Positions 40,676 to 50,414 are shown, counted from the first letter of the stretch. The stretch: 54,430 bases of DNA from Sporosarcina gallistercoris (GCF_014836415.1 NZ_JACSQY010000014.1:1-54430), one strand, 5' to 3'. Made by a program: numbers and translations. The notes: generated by a model not told the origin, from the letters alone.

Positions 40676-41338
40676 CTACCGTCTCATAACTTTTCGGGAC
40701 AATGTATTTCCTATCCACTGCGCTACCTGGACCAGAATAATCAGAATGACTACCGTCACCAGCATGACACTGCCATCGAAACGCTGATATCCGTATGTCA
40801 TCGCCACATGTCCCAATCCTCCTCCGCCAACAGTACCTGCCATTGCAGAGAAATCTATTAAACTGATGGTGACGAACGTCAAACCAAGAATCAGAGGACC
40901 GAGAGCCTCTGGTATAAGGACTGTAAAAATGATTTGAAATGGACTTGCCCCCATTGCCTTAGCTGCTTCAACAACACCAGGATCTATACCGACCAAGTTA
41001 TTTTCTACAATCCTAGCGATACCAAAGGATGCTGCAATGGTCATTGGAAAGATAGCCGCCCACGTTCCGATTGTCGATCCTACAACCGCTCTTGTTACAG
41101 GACTTAACGCAACAAGAAATATGATAAAAGGAATTGGACGAATGATATTGATAAGGATATTCAGTATTTGAAACACCCATTGTTTTTCTAAGATGTTCCC
41201 TTTTCTCGTTACGTAAAGCAGTAAACCTATACTAATTCCTAAAACCGAGCCTAAGATGAGCGTTGCAATGACCATGAGGACCGTCTCGCCTGTCGACTCC
41301 ACAATTCTCGGCCAAAATGTTGTCCAATCAACTTTCAT
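40676..41338 (-). CDS. metI: methionine ABC transporter permease
   Basis: Membrane subunit (named MetP in B. subtilis, MetI in E. coli) with five hydrophobic segments in 220 aa. The EAA-loop that docks with MetN reads GVVEAAKAMGASPFQIIF (about residues 125-142). The ATG at 41338 follows GAGGTTGCTGTTC inside the metN 3' end, so the genes overlap by 11 nt; an extension of six codons is less likely. Together with metN and metQ it completes one importer. Confidence 0.94.
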   Translation of the reverse strand: MKVDWTTFWPRIVESTGETVLMVIATLILGSVLGISIGLLLYVTRKGNILEKQWVFQILNILINIIRPIPFIIFLVALSPVTRAVVGSTIGTWAAIFPMTIAASFGIARIVENNLVGIDPGVVEAAKAMGASPFQIIFTVLIPEALGPLILGLTFVTISLIDFSAMAGTVGGGGLGHVAMTYGYQRFDGSVMLVTVVILIILVQVAQWIGNTLSRKVMRR

Positions 41339-42353
41339 GAACAGCAACCTCCTCAATCTCTACCGTTTCCTTCAATGCAGCTATGAGCAGGTCCACAGAT
41401 TGCTCTTCTCCGTCGAATGATACTAACAAATTCCCAAAAAACTTCCCCTGCAATTCACGGATGGACCCATACACAATATTAAAATTCACTCCAAATTTTT
41501 GTGTGAGCCTCGAAAGGACAGGATCGCTCGCTACCTCGCCCTTAAAAATGACGCGATACAATTTCCTTCCTCCCTTTTCGCGCCACTCCAGAAGCAATGC
41601 ATCCGACGGAAGGTCTTGTTGCACCGACTGGATGAAACGTCTTGTTGTTGGATGCTGCGGATTTGTAAAGGTGTCAAAGACAGATCCCGATTCAATCACT
41701 TCTCCATCTTCCATCACAGCGACACGATCGCATATTTCTTGAATGACGTGCATTTCGTGTGTGATGAGCAAAATTGTGATTCCAAGTTCTTTGTTCACTT
41801 TTTTCAGCAGTCTGAGAATGTCAGCTGTCGTATCCGGGTCTAACGCTGACGTCGCTTCATCGCAGATTAAGATATCAGGCGATGTAGCCAACGCTCTCGC
41901 AATGCCCACACGCTGTTTCTGACCTCCGGATAGTTGTTCAGGATAATCACTTGCTTTATCAGAAAGTCCGACAAAGTCCAAAAGTTCAGCTACGCGTGCA
42001 TTCACTTCTTTTTTCGCACCTCCCGCAAGCTTTAAAGGATACGCCACATTCCCTGCAACCGTTCGGGATGTAAACAAGTTAAAGTTCTGAAAAATCATCC
42101 CGATACGGCGCCTAAGCTTTCTCAGATCTTTTTGAGAAAGAGAGGCAAGGTCTACTCCTTGTACTTGAATAGAACCAGTGGTAGGTCGCTCCAGCATATT
42201 AACGAGTCGAAGCAATGTACTCTTCCCTGCACCACTAAACCCGATAATTCCGAAGATTTCTCCTTGTGCAACGGACAAACTCACGTCATTAACCGCCGTC
42301 ACTTCTCGCTTTCCTAATTTAAATGTCTTAACCGCCTGTTTAAATTCAATCAT
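41328..42353 (-). CDS. metN: methionine ABC transporter ATP-binding protein
   Basis: ATPase of the methionine importer. Walker A GFSGAGKS (about residues 38-45), signature LSGGQKQR (about 141-148), Walker B LICDEATSALDP and the H-loop LLITHEMH are complete. A C-terminal NIL domain (about 265-341) binds methionine and gives trans-inhibition in homologues. GGAGGGACCCGG precedes the ATG. It is the first gene after the SAM-I riboswitch, followed by metI, metQ and the M20 hydrolase. Confidence 0.96.
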   Translation of the reverse strand: MIEFKQAVKTFKLGKREVTAVNDVSLSVAQGEIFGIIGFSGAGKSTLLRLVNMLERPTTGSIQVQGVDLASLSQKDLRKLRRRIGMIFQNFNLFTSRTVAGNVAYPLKLAGGAKKEVNARVAELLDFVGLSDKASDYPEQLSGGQKQRVGIARALATSPDILICDEATSALDPDTTADILRLLKKVNKELGITILLITHEMHVIQEICDRVAVMEDGEVIESGSVFDTFTNPQHPTTRRFIQSVQQDLPSDALLLEWREKGGRKLYRVIFKGEVASDPVLSRLTQKFGVNFNIVYGSIRELQGKFFGNLLVSFDGEEQSVDLLIAALKETVEIEEVAVHES

Positions 42354-42430
42354 TCCGGGTCCCTCCGTTCCTTACTGTAATGATTCTGTGCAGCAACGAG
42401 CGCAGTCATCGAACTTTCTTTGGTTGAACG

Positions 42431-42611
42431 AAAAAAGCCCTCTTTTTTCTCATGAAAACGAGAAAAAAGAGGGCTTCACTATATTATGAAACCATCTCCG
42501 TTCTCATCTTCCAAATGCATTATGCATTTGCAGGAATTGGCACAGTGTTCATGTGTAATGAACCCGCTGCCGAGATGTCATAGGGCCTGCCCCTCGATCT
42601 CTCTGGATAAG
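42431..42611 (-). ncRNA. SAM-I (S-box) riboswitch with terminator
   Basis: On the minus strand the aptamer runs from CTTATCCAGAG (42611-42601) through GAGGGGCAGGCCCTATGA, CGGCAGC, GTGCCAATTCCTGCA to GGAAGATGAG (42503 end). These are the diagnostic S-box core segments. An expression platform follows, ending in a strong hairpin at 42435-42476 (AAGCCCTCTTTTTTCTC and complement) with a T-rich tail. SAM binding should terminate transcription before metN. Confidence 0.95.
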
Positions 42612-42653
42612 AAAGTGATGTATTGCTATTCGATTGTGCAAGAATTGTTCTCT

Positions 42654-42682
42654 ACTATAAAGTGAATATCGCAGGAAGTCAA
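42654..42682 (-). promoter_or_regulatory. sigma-A promoter of the S-box/metNIQ operon
   Basis: Minus strand TTGACT (42682-42677), a 17-bp spacer and TATAGT (42659-42654), about 35-40 nt before the start of the aptamer. Confidence 0.8.
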
Positions 42683-42810
42683 CCTCTTTTTAATTTTTTA
42701 AAAACTTCCCGCAGTCTGCGTTATGGTCAATCCAACTTGCAACTTTCATTCACTATTTTGTGTGTTTTTCGTGTATGTATTATTCATTAAATAGTTTATA
42801 GCCTTCTCTA

Positions 42811-42879
42811 TTGACGTTAAATGGAAGACTTGGTATGATAATAGACAGACAAAAGAAAAAAATGTCGAAATCTGACGAA
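42811..42879 (+). promoter_or_regulatory. abrB promoter with tandem Spo0A boxes
   Basis: TTGACG (42811-42816), 17 bp, TATGAT (42834-42839) form the promoter. Downstream lie two 0A boxes, TGTCGAA (42863-42869) and TGACGAA (42873-42879), exactly 10 bp apart, one helical turn. B. subtilis abrB is repressed by Spo0A~P through boxes in the same place. Confidence 0.85.
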
Positions 42880-42909
42880 TCACTATTATATTTTAGGAGG
42901 AAACTTGAT

Positions 42910-43185
42910 ATGAAATCTACTGGAATCGTACGTAAGGTCGACGAACTCGGCCGTGTAGTTATCCCTATCGAATTGCGTCGGACACTCGGCATAGCTCAAA
43001 AAGACGCGCTAGAAATTTATGTGGATGACGATAAAATCATCTTGAAGAAATACATGCCTAATATGACATGTTCAGTTACTGGAGAAGTTTCAGATGATAA
43101 TTTGACACTGATCGATGGTAAACTGATTCTCAGTCCTGAAGGCGCTAAGCAACTAATTGCTGAAATCGAAGACAAAATGTCTTGA
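42910..43185 (+). CDS. abrB: transition-state regulator AbrB
   Basis: DNA-binding regulator of post-exponential genes. The 91-aa protein has an N-terminal SpoVT/AbrB swapped-hairpin domain (residues 1-50; MKSTGIVRKVDELGRVVIPI, with the conserved Arg residues) and a C-terminal multimerisation part. AGGAGGAAACTTGAT precedes the ATG at 42910. Longer readings run back through the promoter and Spo0A boxes and are rejected. It is the only plus-strand protein gene in the window, divergent from the S-box operon. Confidence 0.96.
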   Translation: MKSTGIVRKVDELGRVVIPIELRRTLGIAQKDALEIYVDDDKIILKKYMPNMTCSVTGEVSDDNLTLIDGKLILSPEGAKQLIAEIEDKMS

Positions 43186-43205
43186 TTTAATGGTTTTATT
43201 TTAAT

Positions 43206-43248
43206 AACATCTGTGCCTTTTCAAGTAGGCACAGATGTTATTTTTTTG
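43206..43248 (+). terminator. abrB intrinsic terminator
   Basis: AACATCTGTGCC (43206-43217) pairs with GGCACAGATGTT (43228-43239) around 10 nt and is followed by ATTTTTTT. It lies between the convergent abrB and rsmI ends and may serve both. Confidence 0.9.
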
Positions 43249-43255
43249 CTATTTT

Positions 43256-44128
43256 TTATTCAACATGGTATGCCTGGTATACCTCCCGTTTACTCATACC
43301 CCGATCAGCTGCTGTTTCACGAATTGCCTCTTTGGATGTATATCCTTTTTGTTCCATCAACTGTTCAACGTGTTCAACCAGTGTCAGCGCACTCCACCAC
43401 GCTACTTCTGTTTCCAATTCCGACTGATCTGCACCTTCTACGACTAAACAAAACTCGCCGCGAATCTCTGTTGACTCAGCCCAGTTAAGCGCCTCTTCAA
43501 TCGTGCCTCTGACGAACTCTTCATATCGTTTTGTTAGTTCCCTCGCAAGGGTGATTCGGCGATCCGGGCCAAACTGTTCTAACAGAGCACGCAACGTTTC
43601 TTTCAATCGATGCGGTGCCTCGTAAAAAAGTAAGGTTTCTTGCCGATTCTGTAACAACTCCAGTTGAAGACGACGCTTTTTCTTCTGCCGATCTAAAAAA
43701 CCGAAAAACAAGAAAGGCTGTGTAGGAATCCCGGACGCAACTAATGCGCTAATTGCGGCATTCGGTCCAGGAACAGGTACTACTGCGTATCCTTCCGCAA
43801 TCGCTTTTTCTGCAATATCGGCACCGGGATCTGAAATACATGGCATCCCTGCGTCACTAACTAGCGCGACTGTTTTACCTTCCGCCAACAGCTCTAAAAT
43901 TTTTCTCCCGCCCACCTCAAGATTGTGCTCATGATAGCTCATGAAGGGGGTATCTATTTCAAAGTGATTGGACAACTTCACTGTGTTCCTTGTATCCTCA
44001 GCTGCAATCATATCCGCTTCCTTTAAAATGCGGATTGCACGATAACTCATGTCTTCTAAATTCCCAATGGGTGTACCGACTAAATACAGCACACCTTGTT
44101 CGTTTTCCGCGCTTCTTTGCGTGATCAT
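43256..44128 (-). CDS. rsmI: 16S rRNA (cytidine1402-2'-O)-methyltransferase
   Basis: SAM-dependent methylation of C1402 in the ribosomal decoding centre. TP-methylase fold: [18 protein letters not shown] (residues 15-32) and AAEDTRNT (about 44-51), the family signature, then [13 protein letters not shown] (about 85-97) and [14 protein letters not shown]. It has 290 aa, complete. GAGGAGGTAGACGG precedes the ATG; it overlaps the GIY-YIG gene by 4 nt. It ends next to the shared abrB terminator. Confidence 0.96.
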   Translation of the reverse strand: MITQRSAENEQGVLYLVGTPIGNLEDMSYRAIRILKEADMIAAEDTRNTVKLSNHFEIDTPFMSYHEHNLEVGGRKILELLAEGKTVALVSDAGMPCISDPGADIAEKAIAEGYAVVPVPGPNAAISALVASGIPTQPFLFFGFLDRQKKKRRLQLELLQNRQETLLFYEAPHRLKETLRALLEQFGPDRRITLARELTKRYEEFVRGTIEEALNWAESTEIRGEFCLVVEGADQSELETEVAWWSALTLVEHVEQLMEQKGYTSKEAIRETAADRGMSKREVYQAYHVE

Positions 44129-44394
44129 CCGTCTACCTCCTCTTGTTCCAGATAACGTTCTTTTGCAGGACGCGTCAACTGTTTGAAGCGATACTCAGCT
44201 TGCATCGCTTCCCGCTTCGTGTCAAACTTTTCATGATGAATACAGCGAACTGGCCTTCTCGCACGCGTATACTTCGCACCTTTCCCTGAGTTATGCATGG
44301 CAACCCTACGGTCAAGATCCGTTGTGTATCCCCCATAATAAGAGCCATCCTTACATTCAAGTACGTAAAATAGGTGGTCATACTTCTGTTCCAT
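44125..44394 (-). CDS. GIY-YIG domain protein (YazA/UPF0213)
   Basis: Single GIY-YIG nuclease-like domain of 89 aa. The motif appears as [15 protein letters not shown] (residues about 9-23), with the catalytic Arg in LDRRVAMHN and Glu in [12 protein letters not shown]. The family's role is not settled; it may be a structure-specific nuclease. The ATG lies inside the 3' end of the methyltransferase gene (17-nt overlap) and it is coupled to rsmI, as in B. subtilis. Confidence 0.92.
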   Translation of the reverse strand: MEQKYDHLFYVLECKDGSYYGGYTTDLDRRVAMHNSGKGAKYTRARRPVRCIHHEKFDTKREAMQAEYRFKQLTRPAKERYLEQEEVDG

Positions 44395-45130
44395 ACAACA
44401 ACTGCCTCACTTCTTCTGTATACGTGCCGTCCTGTTGATAGACATACAATGGCGGAAGTATTTTCAAATCCGGTTTCCCATCCTTGGTCGCCTCAATGAG
44501 CAACGTATTCGCTTCTTTTCCTTCTTTCGGATAAACAAACTGAATACGCTTCGGCTCCAGCCGATTCGCCCTCATCGAAGTGATAATATCCAATAGTCTT
44601 CCGGGACGATGAACAAATGCTGCCTTTCCGCCTTGTTTAAGCAATTCACTTGCTGAACGCACTGCTTGGTCGAGCGTAAGTTTCACCTCGTGACGGGCAA
44701 TGGTCAGCGGTTCCTTTTGATTTTGTTCGCTATTCTCATACGCTTTGAAATAGGGAGGATTACATGTCACTACATCGTATTGATCAAATCCGATCTTAGA
44801 TGCGATACCTATAACGTCGTCACATAACATTGTAATCTGCTGCTCCAGCTGATTATAAGCAATACTGCGACGCGCCATATCTGCTAATTGTTCTTGTAAC
44901 TCCACCGCCGTAATATCAGCAGAGGTGCGTGCACTTAAAAATAATGGGATGGCGCCATTGCCTGCGCACAAATCTACAATTCTCCCACGCCGAATGGGCA
45001 TATATGCAAAACGCGCTAAGAGCACAGCATCTAATGAAAAGGAAAAAACCGATGGGCTTTGGATAATTCTCAAGTCTTCTGCAAGTAAGTAATCGAGGCG
45101 TTCGTCGCCTCGTAATTCAATTGGTTCCAT
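44378..45130 (-). CDS. yabB: tRNA1(Val) (adenine37-N6)-methyltransferase family protein (YabB)
   Basis: SAM-dependent N6-adenine methyltransferase of the TrmN6/YfiC type (250 aa). The SAM-binding [14 protein letters not shown] (about residues 50-63) and the catalytic NPPY motif ([10 protein letters not shown], about 121-130) are present. The tRNA target is an inference from the family. AAAGGAGTACCCA precedes the ATG. It begins the yabB-yazA-rsmI run, after a terminator of yabA. Confidence 0.92.
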   Translation of the reverse strand: MEPIELRGDERLDYLLAEDLRIIQSPSVFSFSLDAVLLARFAYMPIRRGRIVDLCAGNGAIPLFLSARTSADITAVELQEQLADMARRSIAYNQLEQQITMLCDDVIGIASKIGFDQYDVVTCNPPYFKAYENSEQNQKEPLTIARHEVKLTLDQAVRSASELLKQGGKAAFVHRPGRLLDIITSMRANRLEPKRIQFVYPKEGKEANTLLIEATKDGKPDLKILPPLYVYQQDGTYTEEVRQLLYGTEV

Positions 45131-45169
45131 TGGGTACTCCTTTAAGAAATAATAGTGACTCCATGATAT

Positions 45170-45204
45170 AGAAAAACCGACACCTAGTTGAACATAGGGA
45201 TCGG
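45170..45204 (-). terminator. probable yabA terminator
   Basis: On the minus strand CCGATCCCTA pairs imperfectly with TAGGTGTCGG (2x2 internal loop) around 8 nt and is followed by T5. It lies just after the yabA stop. Confidence 0.7.
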
Positions 45205-45211
45205 CTAAAAT

Positions 45212-45565
45212 TCACACATTCTGTTTACTTAGAAATGAGAGACAAAATAGGCAATCTTCGCCCTTACGCGTGCTTCCGTAGTGGACATTGCATACGTGGA
45301 ATCCCTCATTATAAATACGTGCCAAATTGTCTACACCTTCGCCAACATCTGCCCGCTGCGAGCGTTCCGCAGTTTTTTTATCAGCAGCAGCTTGTTGATC
45401 CAACTCTTCAAGACGCGCGCGCAGATGATGATTCTCAAGTTGAAGTGAATGGTTTTCTTCCGTCATCTTGGCAACAAAACCGATGATTTCACGGAATTGC
45501 TTGTGCATAGAGTCGAGTTGTTGTTCGTATTCGATTACCTTATCGAGAAAGTTCCCTTCTTTCAA
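45212..45565 (-). CDS. yabA: replication initiation control protein YabA
   Basis: Binds DnaA and the DnaN clamp and limits replication initiation. An N-terminal leucine-zipper-like coiled coil (about residues 3-60, [22 protein letters not shown] heptads), a variable linker, and a C-terminal zinc domain with [19 protein letters not shown] and GEDCLFC. It is about 117 aa. The start is ambiguous: a TTG at 45565 follows GAGGTGA; a GTG at 45574 lies inside that ribosome site. The context, with holB and ricT, is as in B. subtilis. Confidence 0.93.
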   Translation of the reverse strand: MKEGNFLDKVIEYEQQLDSMHKQFREIIGFVAKMTEENHSLQLENHHLRARLEELDQQAAADKKTAERSQRADVGEGVDNLARIYNEGFHVCNVHYGSTRKGEDCLFCLSFLSKQNV

Positions 45566-45586
45566 CTTTGTCACCTCATCACTTCA

Positions 45587-46405
45587 TCAATTGACGGGCT
45601 GACCCGTCTTCTTAGACAGTTCTTCCCAAGCATATTCAAGTGTTTGGTCTTGATCGGTCAATTTCACTTTCAGCAGACGCTCGAGTAGGTTAAGACCGAC
45701 AACCTTTCCTGGCCCATCTGGTGTGTCAATACGCGAACCGATATCAGGCATAAGAGCTTTCGCTTCCTCATATTCGTCGTTTTCGTATTTCAAACAGCAC
45801 ATAAGTCTTCCACATAATCCCGAGATTTTAGAAGGATTCAGTGATAAATTCTGGTCTTTTGCCATCTTAATAGAAACTGGTTCAAAATCACCCAGAAATG
45901 TAGAACAACAAAGCATTCTGCCACAAGGACCAATCCCGCCAAGCATTTTAGCTTCATCTCGAACACCGATTTGGCGCAGTTCAATCCGAGTTCTGAATAT
46001 GGAAGCCAAATCCTTCACCAAGTTTCTGAAATCGACTCGACCTTCAGCTGTAAAATAGAAAATCACCTTATTACGATCAAATGTATATTCCACATCGACT
46101 AGTTTCATATCAAGTTTGTGCTCTTGGATTTTAGCGACACACGTAGTGAATGCTTTTTGAGCGTCCAATTGGTTTTCTTCCACCTTATCCATGTCCTCTT
46201 TACTAGCGGGACGAATAACTTTCTTTAGAGGAAGAACTAAATCGGAACCATCCATATCCACCATCATGCTAACTACTTTCCCATACTCTGTGCCACGTGC
46301 AGACTCGACGATTACATAATCATCTATTTTCAAGTCATAGTCCATTGGTTCAAAATAATGTATTTTACCCGCTTTTTTGAAGCGGATTCCTGCAACGTTA
46401 TACAA
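45587..46405 (-). CDS. ricT: RicT (YaaT), PSP1 domain protein of the Y-complex
   Basis: In B. subtilis RicT forms the Fe-S-containing RicAFT complex, which stimulates RNase Y-dependent mRNA processing and Spo0F phosphorylation. The PSP1 domain fills about residues 60-145 and the cysteine clusters CGRMLCC (about 166-172) and CGRLMCC (about 198-204) are candidates for iron-sulfur ligands. It has 272 aa. The start is TTG with GGAGGGG 7 nt upstream, overlapping holB by 8 nt. Confidence 0.94.
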   Translation of the reverse strand: MYNVAGIRFKKAGKIHYFEPMDYDLKIDDYVIVESARGTEYGKVVSMMVDMDGSDLVLPLKKVIRPASKEDMDKVEENQLDAQKAFTTCVAKIQEHKLDMKLVDVEYTFDRNKVIFYFTAEGRVDFRNLVKDLASIFRTRIELRQIGVRDEAKMLGGIGPCGRMLCCSTFLGDFEPVSIKMAKDQNLSLNPSKISGLCGRLMCCLKYENDEYEEAKALMPDIGSRIDTPDGPGKVVGLNLLERLLKVKLTDQDQTLEYAWEELSKKTGQPVN

Positions 46406-47405
46406 CGAATAACCCCTCCTGCATACTGAGCACTAATTGCTCCATTAAAAGCGTGCGGTGCATATTGCGATGCAATTGCTTTTTTGCCTGCAAAACGGAT
46501 TCCAAAATGGAAGATAGCTGATCATAAGTCATTTTCATTGCGAGACTAGTTATGAATTCATCTAAATCCGGATATGCGGGTGTTGCAGACAGTCCCGCTT
46601 TCTTCGCCACAATATCACGGTACATGTATAGAAGCAAGTCCAGCCCCATCTCGGTATCTTCTTTTTCCTTCAAGAAAGGTGCCCAATCAGACTGGATCAG
46701 TAATAACGCATCAGACACGTGATGATCGATGGCTTGAACTAATTTTACCACTGTTTTCCGTAAACTTACAAACTGCTCGTCAGATGCGAGTTCTGCAGCA
46801 CGGCTCGAATCTGCAGTAAGTGCTGTGACAGTAGCTGCAAGTGATGGAGAAATGCCTTCAGCTTTCAAGGCAGCTAAAAGTTGTTCCCGATGTGGCGGGA
46901 GAAACGAGATACGCTGACATCTGGACTGGATTGTAGGCAATACCATATGATAGGCATCTGTCAGCAATAGTGCTGTCACATCACCTTCAGGTTCTTCTAA
47001 AAACTTGAGCAGCGCATTGGCTGCTGCTGTATTCATTCGGTGAGCTTGCCCAATCATGTAGATACGTCGTCCACCCTCATATCCTTTTTTCGTCATAACT
47101 GAGAGTAATCCTGCCATTTGATCTTTTTTTATATCCTGCCCATCCGGCTCAATCGTTAAGATATTCGGGTGGTTTCCCGATGCAACGCGCTTGCAGGCGC
47201 TGCATGTTCCACATGGAACATTCTCTTTTGGTTGCTCACACAACAATAATTGTGAAAAATATAACGCAGCTTGGTGTTTTCCAATTCCTTTTTCACCATC
47301 GAATATATACGCGTGGCCAATCCGATGATTGCGGTAGGCAGCACTGAATCTAGCAGCAACTGCCGGCTGTTCGGCAGCGATTCGACTGCTCAACTGATTA
47401 TCCAT
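46398..47405 (-). CDS. holB: DNA polymerase III delta' subunit
   Basis: Clamp-loader subunit that works with the tau/gamma subunit encoded by dnaX in this window. AAA+ fold: FDGEKGIGKHQAALYF replaces a strict Walker A (GxxGxGKH), consistent with the non-ATPase delta' role. A zinc module CEQPKENVPCGTCSACKR lies at about residues 53-70, and FLEEPEG gives the sensor region. It has 335 aa, complete. GGGGGCAGCTAC precedes the ATG. A strong terminator stands between it and yaaR upstream. Confidence 0.94.
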   Translation of the reverse strand: MDNQLSSRIAAEQPAVAARFSAAYRNHRIGHAYIFDGEKGIGKHQAALYFSQLLLCEQPKENVPCGTCSACKRVASGNHPNILTIEPDGQDIKKDQMAGLLSVMTKKGYEGGRRIYMIGQAHRMNTAAANALLKFLEEPEGDVTALLLTDAYHMVLPTIQSRCQRISFLPPHREQLLAALKAEGISPSLAATVTALTADSSRAAELASDEQFVSLRKTVVKLVQAIDHHVSDALLLIQSDWAPFLKEKEDTEMGLDLLLYMYRDIVAKKAGLSATPAYPDLDEFITSLAMKMTYDQLSSILESVLQAKKQLHRNMHRTLLMEQLVLSMQEGLFVV

Positions 47406-47425
47406 GTAGCTGCCCCCTTTCGTAT

Positions 47426-47460
47426 AAAAAAGACGTTTTCTTATGTATCAGAAAACGTCC
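47426..47460 (-). terminator. terminator between yaaR and holB
   Basis: GGACGTTTTC pairs with GAAAACGTC on the minus strand around a 10-nt loop and is followed by T6. It begins at the yaaR stop, inside what is otherwise a single run of replication genes. Confidence 0.88.
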
Positions 47461-47901
47461 TCATGTATATAGATTGATGAGAAGTCCTTTGATTTCACCA
47501 ATTTTAGCGAGAAGATCCAAAGACGACTCTTCCTCTTGAAGCAATTGTTCAGCCAATTCAATCAGCTTTTGGTCAATTGTTTCAACAATTTTTAGTCGCC
47601 GTCCTTCTCCGTACTGGTTCCACGTATGTGACTGCTTCAGACCGAGACCGGTTTCAACAGACTCTTTTAGAAAACGTTTGACGAGCATCTTGAATTTAGC
47701 CATGTCCCGCAGGTTGCGTGACCGGGCAAGGCGGTCACCTGCGCTGGAAATATCGCCAAGCAGACGAGTTATCTGTTCCCCGTGCAGGCGAGATTCCTGT
47801 TTTTGAACCATTTGACCAAACCGCTCCCCGCTTTGAGGAGACTTCAAAGGATCGTTACGTAATTTATCCAGCCCCGCACGATACTCATTATTAACTTTCA
47901 T
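47461..47901 (-). CDS. yaaR: YaaR family protein (DUF327)
   Basis: Protein of 146 aa, mainly helical and charged, with a heptad-like end (ETIDQKLIELAEQLLQEEESSLDLLAKIGE). It belongs to the DUF327/YaaR family, which has no established function. GGAGTGAATTTAA precedes the ATG. It lies 21 nt after darA and is followed by a terminator before holB. The tmk-darA-yaaR-holB order is conserved in Bacillales, which hints at a link with replication or signalling; that is inference. Confidence 0.88.
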   Translation of the reverse strand: MKVNNEYRAGLDKLRNDPLKSPQSGERFGQMVQKQESRLHGEQITRLLGDISSAGDRLARSRNLRDMAKFKMLVKRFLKESVETGLGLKQSHTWNQYGEGRRLKIVETIDQKLIELAEQLLQEEESSLDLLAKIGEIKGLLINLYT

Positions 47902-47922
47902 TTAAATTCACTCCGATATGGA

Positions 47923-48279
<357 letters not shown>

Positions 48280-48299
48280 TCATTATATCATGAAATGAC

Positions 48300-48929
48300 T
48301 TAAGAAATGAGTGATGCAACTGTTTTCCATACAATTTCTGTAACCTCTTCTACTGAACCGCTGGCATCAATGGGTTGAATCCTTTTTGGAAATCGTTGCT
48401 GTACCAGCCGATAACCTTCTACAACGTCTTTATGAAATTGCAGTTTTTCATTATCCAAACGGTTCTGTTCACGTTCACCACTCGCTGCAATTCTTGCTAA
48501 ACCGGCTTCTGGCGACACGTCAAAATAGATGGTATGATCCGGCATGAGTCCATTAATCGCAAATTCATTGATTGCGAGCACCTCGTCGATTCCAAGACCT
48601 CTTGCATATCCTTGGTACGCGAGGGAACTGTCAACGAAGCGATCGCAAAGGACAATTGCACCCTCTTCCAGTGCAGGAACGACCTTTTCGGTTAGATGTT
48701 GCCGCCTTGCAGCTGCGTACAACAATGCCTCTGTCCGACCGTCCATTTCTTCATGGTCATTATCCAAAATAATCGTCCGGATTTTCTCTGCAATCCGGAT
48801 TCCACCCGGCTCCCTCGTTAAAACCGAGTATTTTCCTTGTTGCTGCAAACGGTTATGAATTTCCTTGATAACCGTTGTCTTCCCTGCCCCTTCCGGTCCT
48901 TCGAAAGTGATGAATATTCCTTTAGTCAT
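48300..48929 (-). CDS. tmk: thymidylate kinase
   Basis: Phosphorylates dTMP to dTDP. P-loop [11 protein letters not shown] (about residues 8-18), the DR(Y/F)-type motif [13 protein letters not shown] (about 92-104) and a LID region are present. AAGGAG lies 9 nt before the ATG at 48929, giving 209 aa; the longer frame runs into the yaaO 3' end without a ribosome site. It starts one base after the yaaO stop, so the two are coupled. Confidence 0.96.
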   Translation of the reverse strand: MTKGIFITFEGPEGAGKTTVIKEIHNRLQQQGKYSVLTREPGGIRIAEKIRTIILDNDHEEMDGRTEALLYAAARRQHLTEKVVPALEEGAIVLCDRFVDSSLAYQGYARGLGIDEVLAINEFAINGLMPDHTIYFDVSPEAGLARIAASGEREQNRLDNEKLQFHKDVVEGYRLVQQRFPKRIQPIDASGSVEEVTEIVWKTVASLIS

Positions 48930-48930
48930 T

Positions 48931-50370
48931 TCAATCTTCTCCTTGTGCACGCAACACTTCAAATTCCGTTGTCGGCCCATTTACTCGAACTGCTCCTTGA
49001 AAATTTGCACCTGAAACCATCATCTGACAGATCTCTTGAATTAGTTGGGGATTCAATTGCTCGCCACTTAAGACGAGTGGAATTCCTGGTGGGTACGGAA
49101 TAATTGCCGCAGCTAGTTCTAAACCAACTGCTGATTCAGCAGGTACCCATGCCGTATTCTTTTTTGAATGGGAACTCGTTGTAATCACCAGCTTGCGTGA
49201 CTTTTCTTCAACCGATTCATCTTTTTCAGGAGTCTGTTCAACGTCTTTTTGCAACCTTTGCACGGCTAAATCGATTGCTTTGCAAATGGGTTGGGTTGGG
49301 TATGAGATTGCTGATGTGAGTAATGGAAGTACGAATAACACTTGTCGTTCATCTGCGAGTTCTGTATAGATCCCCTCCTCTTCCAATGAAAGCTGAAGCG
49401 TATAGCCAGAGGCTTCTTTTTGTCGCAGGAGAATTTTCAACGGATCCTCTGTCTCAATCACTTCAAGCGCTTTTATTGTACTGAGCTGGCCGATGAATTC
49501 ACGACGCCATGCGAGAAATGCTTGCTTGTCATCCTCTGAATAGGTAGCAATCATCGCGCGGGCGTCGTCTAGCGACGCGAGCAGCAGGTAAGATGGGCTG
49601 CTTGTTTGCAACATGGAAAGCGTGCGTGTGAGCCGGTCAACATCCACTAACTGTGAGTTTACATGCAAAAAAGAAGCCTGTGTCATCGCAGATAACGTTT
49701 TGTGTGCCGACTGAACAACGAGATCTGCACCAAGTCTGAGCGCAGATGCTGGAAATGGGTCACCTGCAATAAAATGCGCGCCATGGGCTTCATCTACAAG
49801 TACAGGTATCCCCCGTCCGTGCGCAATTTCCACGATTGTCTGCAACTCGGTACCCGTCGTTCCATAATACGTCGGGTACGTGACAACTACCCCTTTTGCA
49901 TCCGGATACCGTTCTAACGCCTCTTGAACAGTTGCAGATGAAACCGGGCCCGCTGTGCAAGTCGTTTCGTCCCACTCCGGTGTGAGCAGGATAGCTTGTA
50001 CAGCTGCTAACTCCAATGCATGGAACACGGATTTGTGGGCGTTACGTTGAACGAGCACTGTATCCCCCGGTGTACAAACTGTCCTGATCATGGCAAGGTT
50101 GCCAACTGTAGAGCCGTTCACAAGGAAATAGCTTTGGTCCGCCCCATACACATCTGCCAACATCATCTGTGCTTCTGAGAGCATTTCAGCAGGTGCGTGC
50201 AGATCATCCAGTCCTGACAATTCCGTTACATCATAACGGAGTGCGGTTTTGAGATCCTCGGGTAGTTTGGAGAGCAAGCCATGCTTGTGTCCAGGTACAT
50301 GAAAAGATACAGGCTGTGAGGCTAGAAAGGTTTGAAGTGCTTCCACTACAGGTCTTTTTGTATGATCCAT
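48931..50370 (-). CDS. yaaO: Orn/Lys/Arg decarboxylase family protein (YaaO)
   Basis: Fold-type I PLP enzyme of the basic-amino-acid decarboxylase family (479 aa). The PLP lysine is in [14 protein letters not shown] (about residues 222-235), the catalytic domain starts with FHVPGHKHG, and DEAHGAHF holds the PLP-contacting Asp. The C-terminal decarboxylase domain is present in short form. The substrate is not known for YaaO. AGGAGG lies 8 nt before the ATG at 50370; the codons of an earlier ATG are the ribosome site. csfB, xpaC and yaaN, which lie upstream in B. subtilis, are absent. Confidence 0.92.
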   Translation of the reverse strand: MDHTKRPVVEALQTFLASQPVSFHVPGHKHGLLSKLPEDLKTALRYDVTELSGLDDLHAPAEMLSEAQMMLADVYGADQSYFLVNGSTVGNLAMIRTVCTPGDTVLVQRNAHKSVFHALELAAVQAILLTPEWDETTCTAGPVSSATVQEALERYPDAKGVVVTYPTYYGTTGTELQTIVEIAHGRGIPVLVDEAHGAHFIAGDPFPASALRLGADLVVQSAHKTLSAMTQASFLHVNSQLVDVDRLTRTLSMLQTSSPSYLLLASLDDARAMIATYSEDDKQAFLAWRREFIGQLSTIKALEVIETEDPLKILLRQKEASGYTLQLSLEEEGIYTELADERQVLFVLPLLTSAISYPTQPICKAIDLAVQRLQKDVEQTPEKDESVEEKSRKLVITTSSHSKKNTAWVPAESAVGLELAAAIIPYPPGIPLVLSGEQLNPQLIQEICQMMVSGANFQGAVRVNGPTTEFEVLRAQGED

Positions 50371-50414
50371 CCGTTTCTCCTCCTTTCTCATGGAACTTTG
50401 CTGCGTTTTCTATG

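Noticed and set aside
46900..47330. degenerate P-loop in HolB as a sign of a broken gene
   Set aside because: The delta' subunit normally lacks ATPase activity, and the frame is complete.
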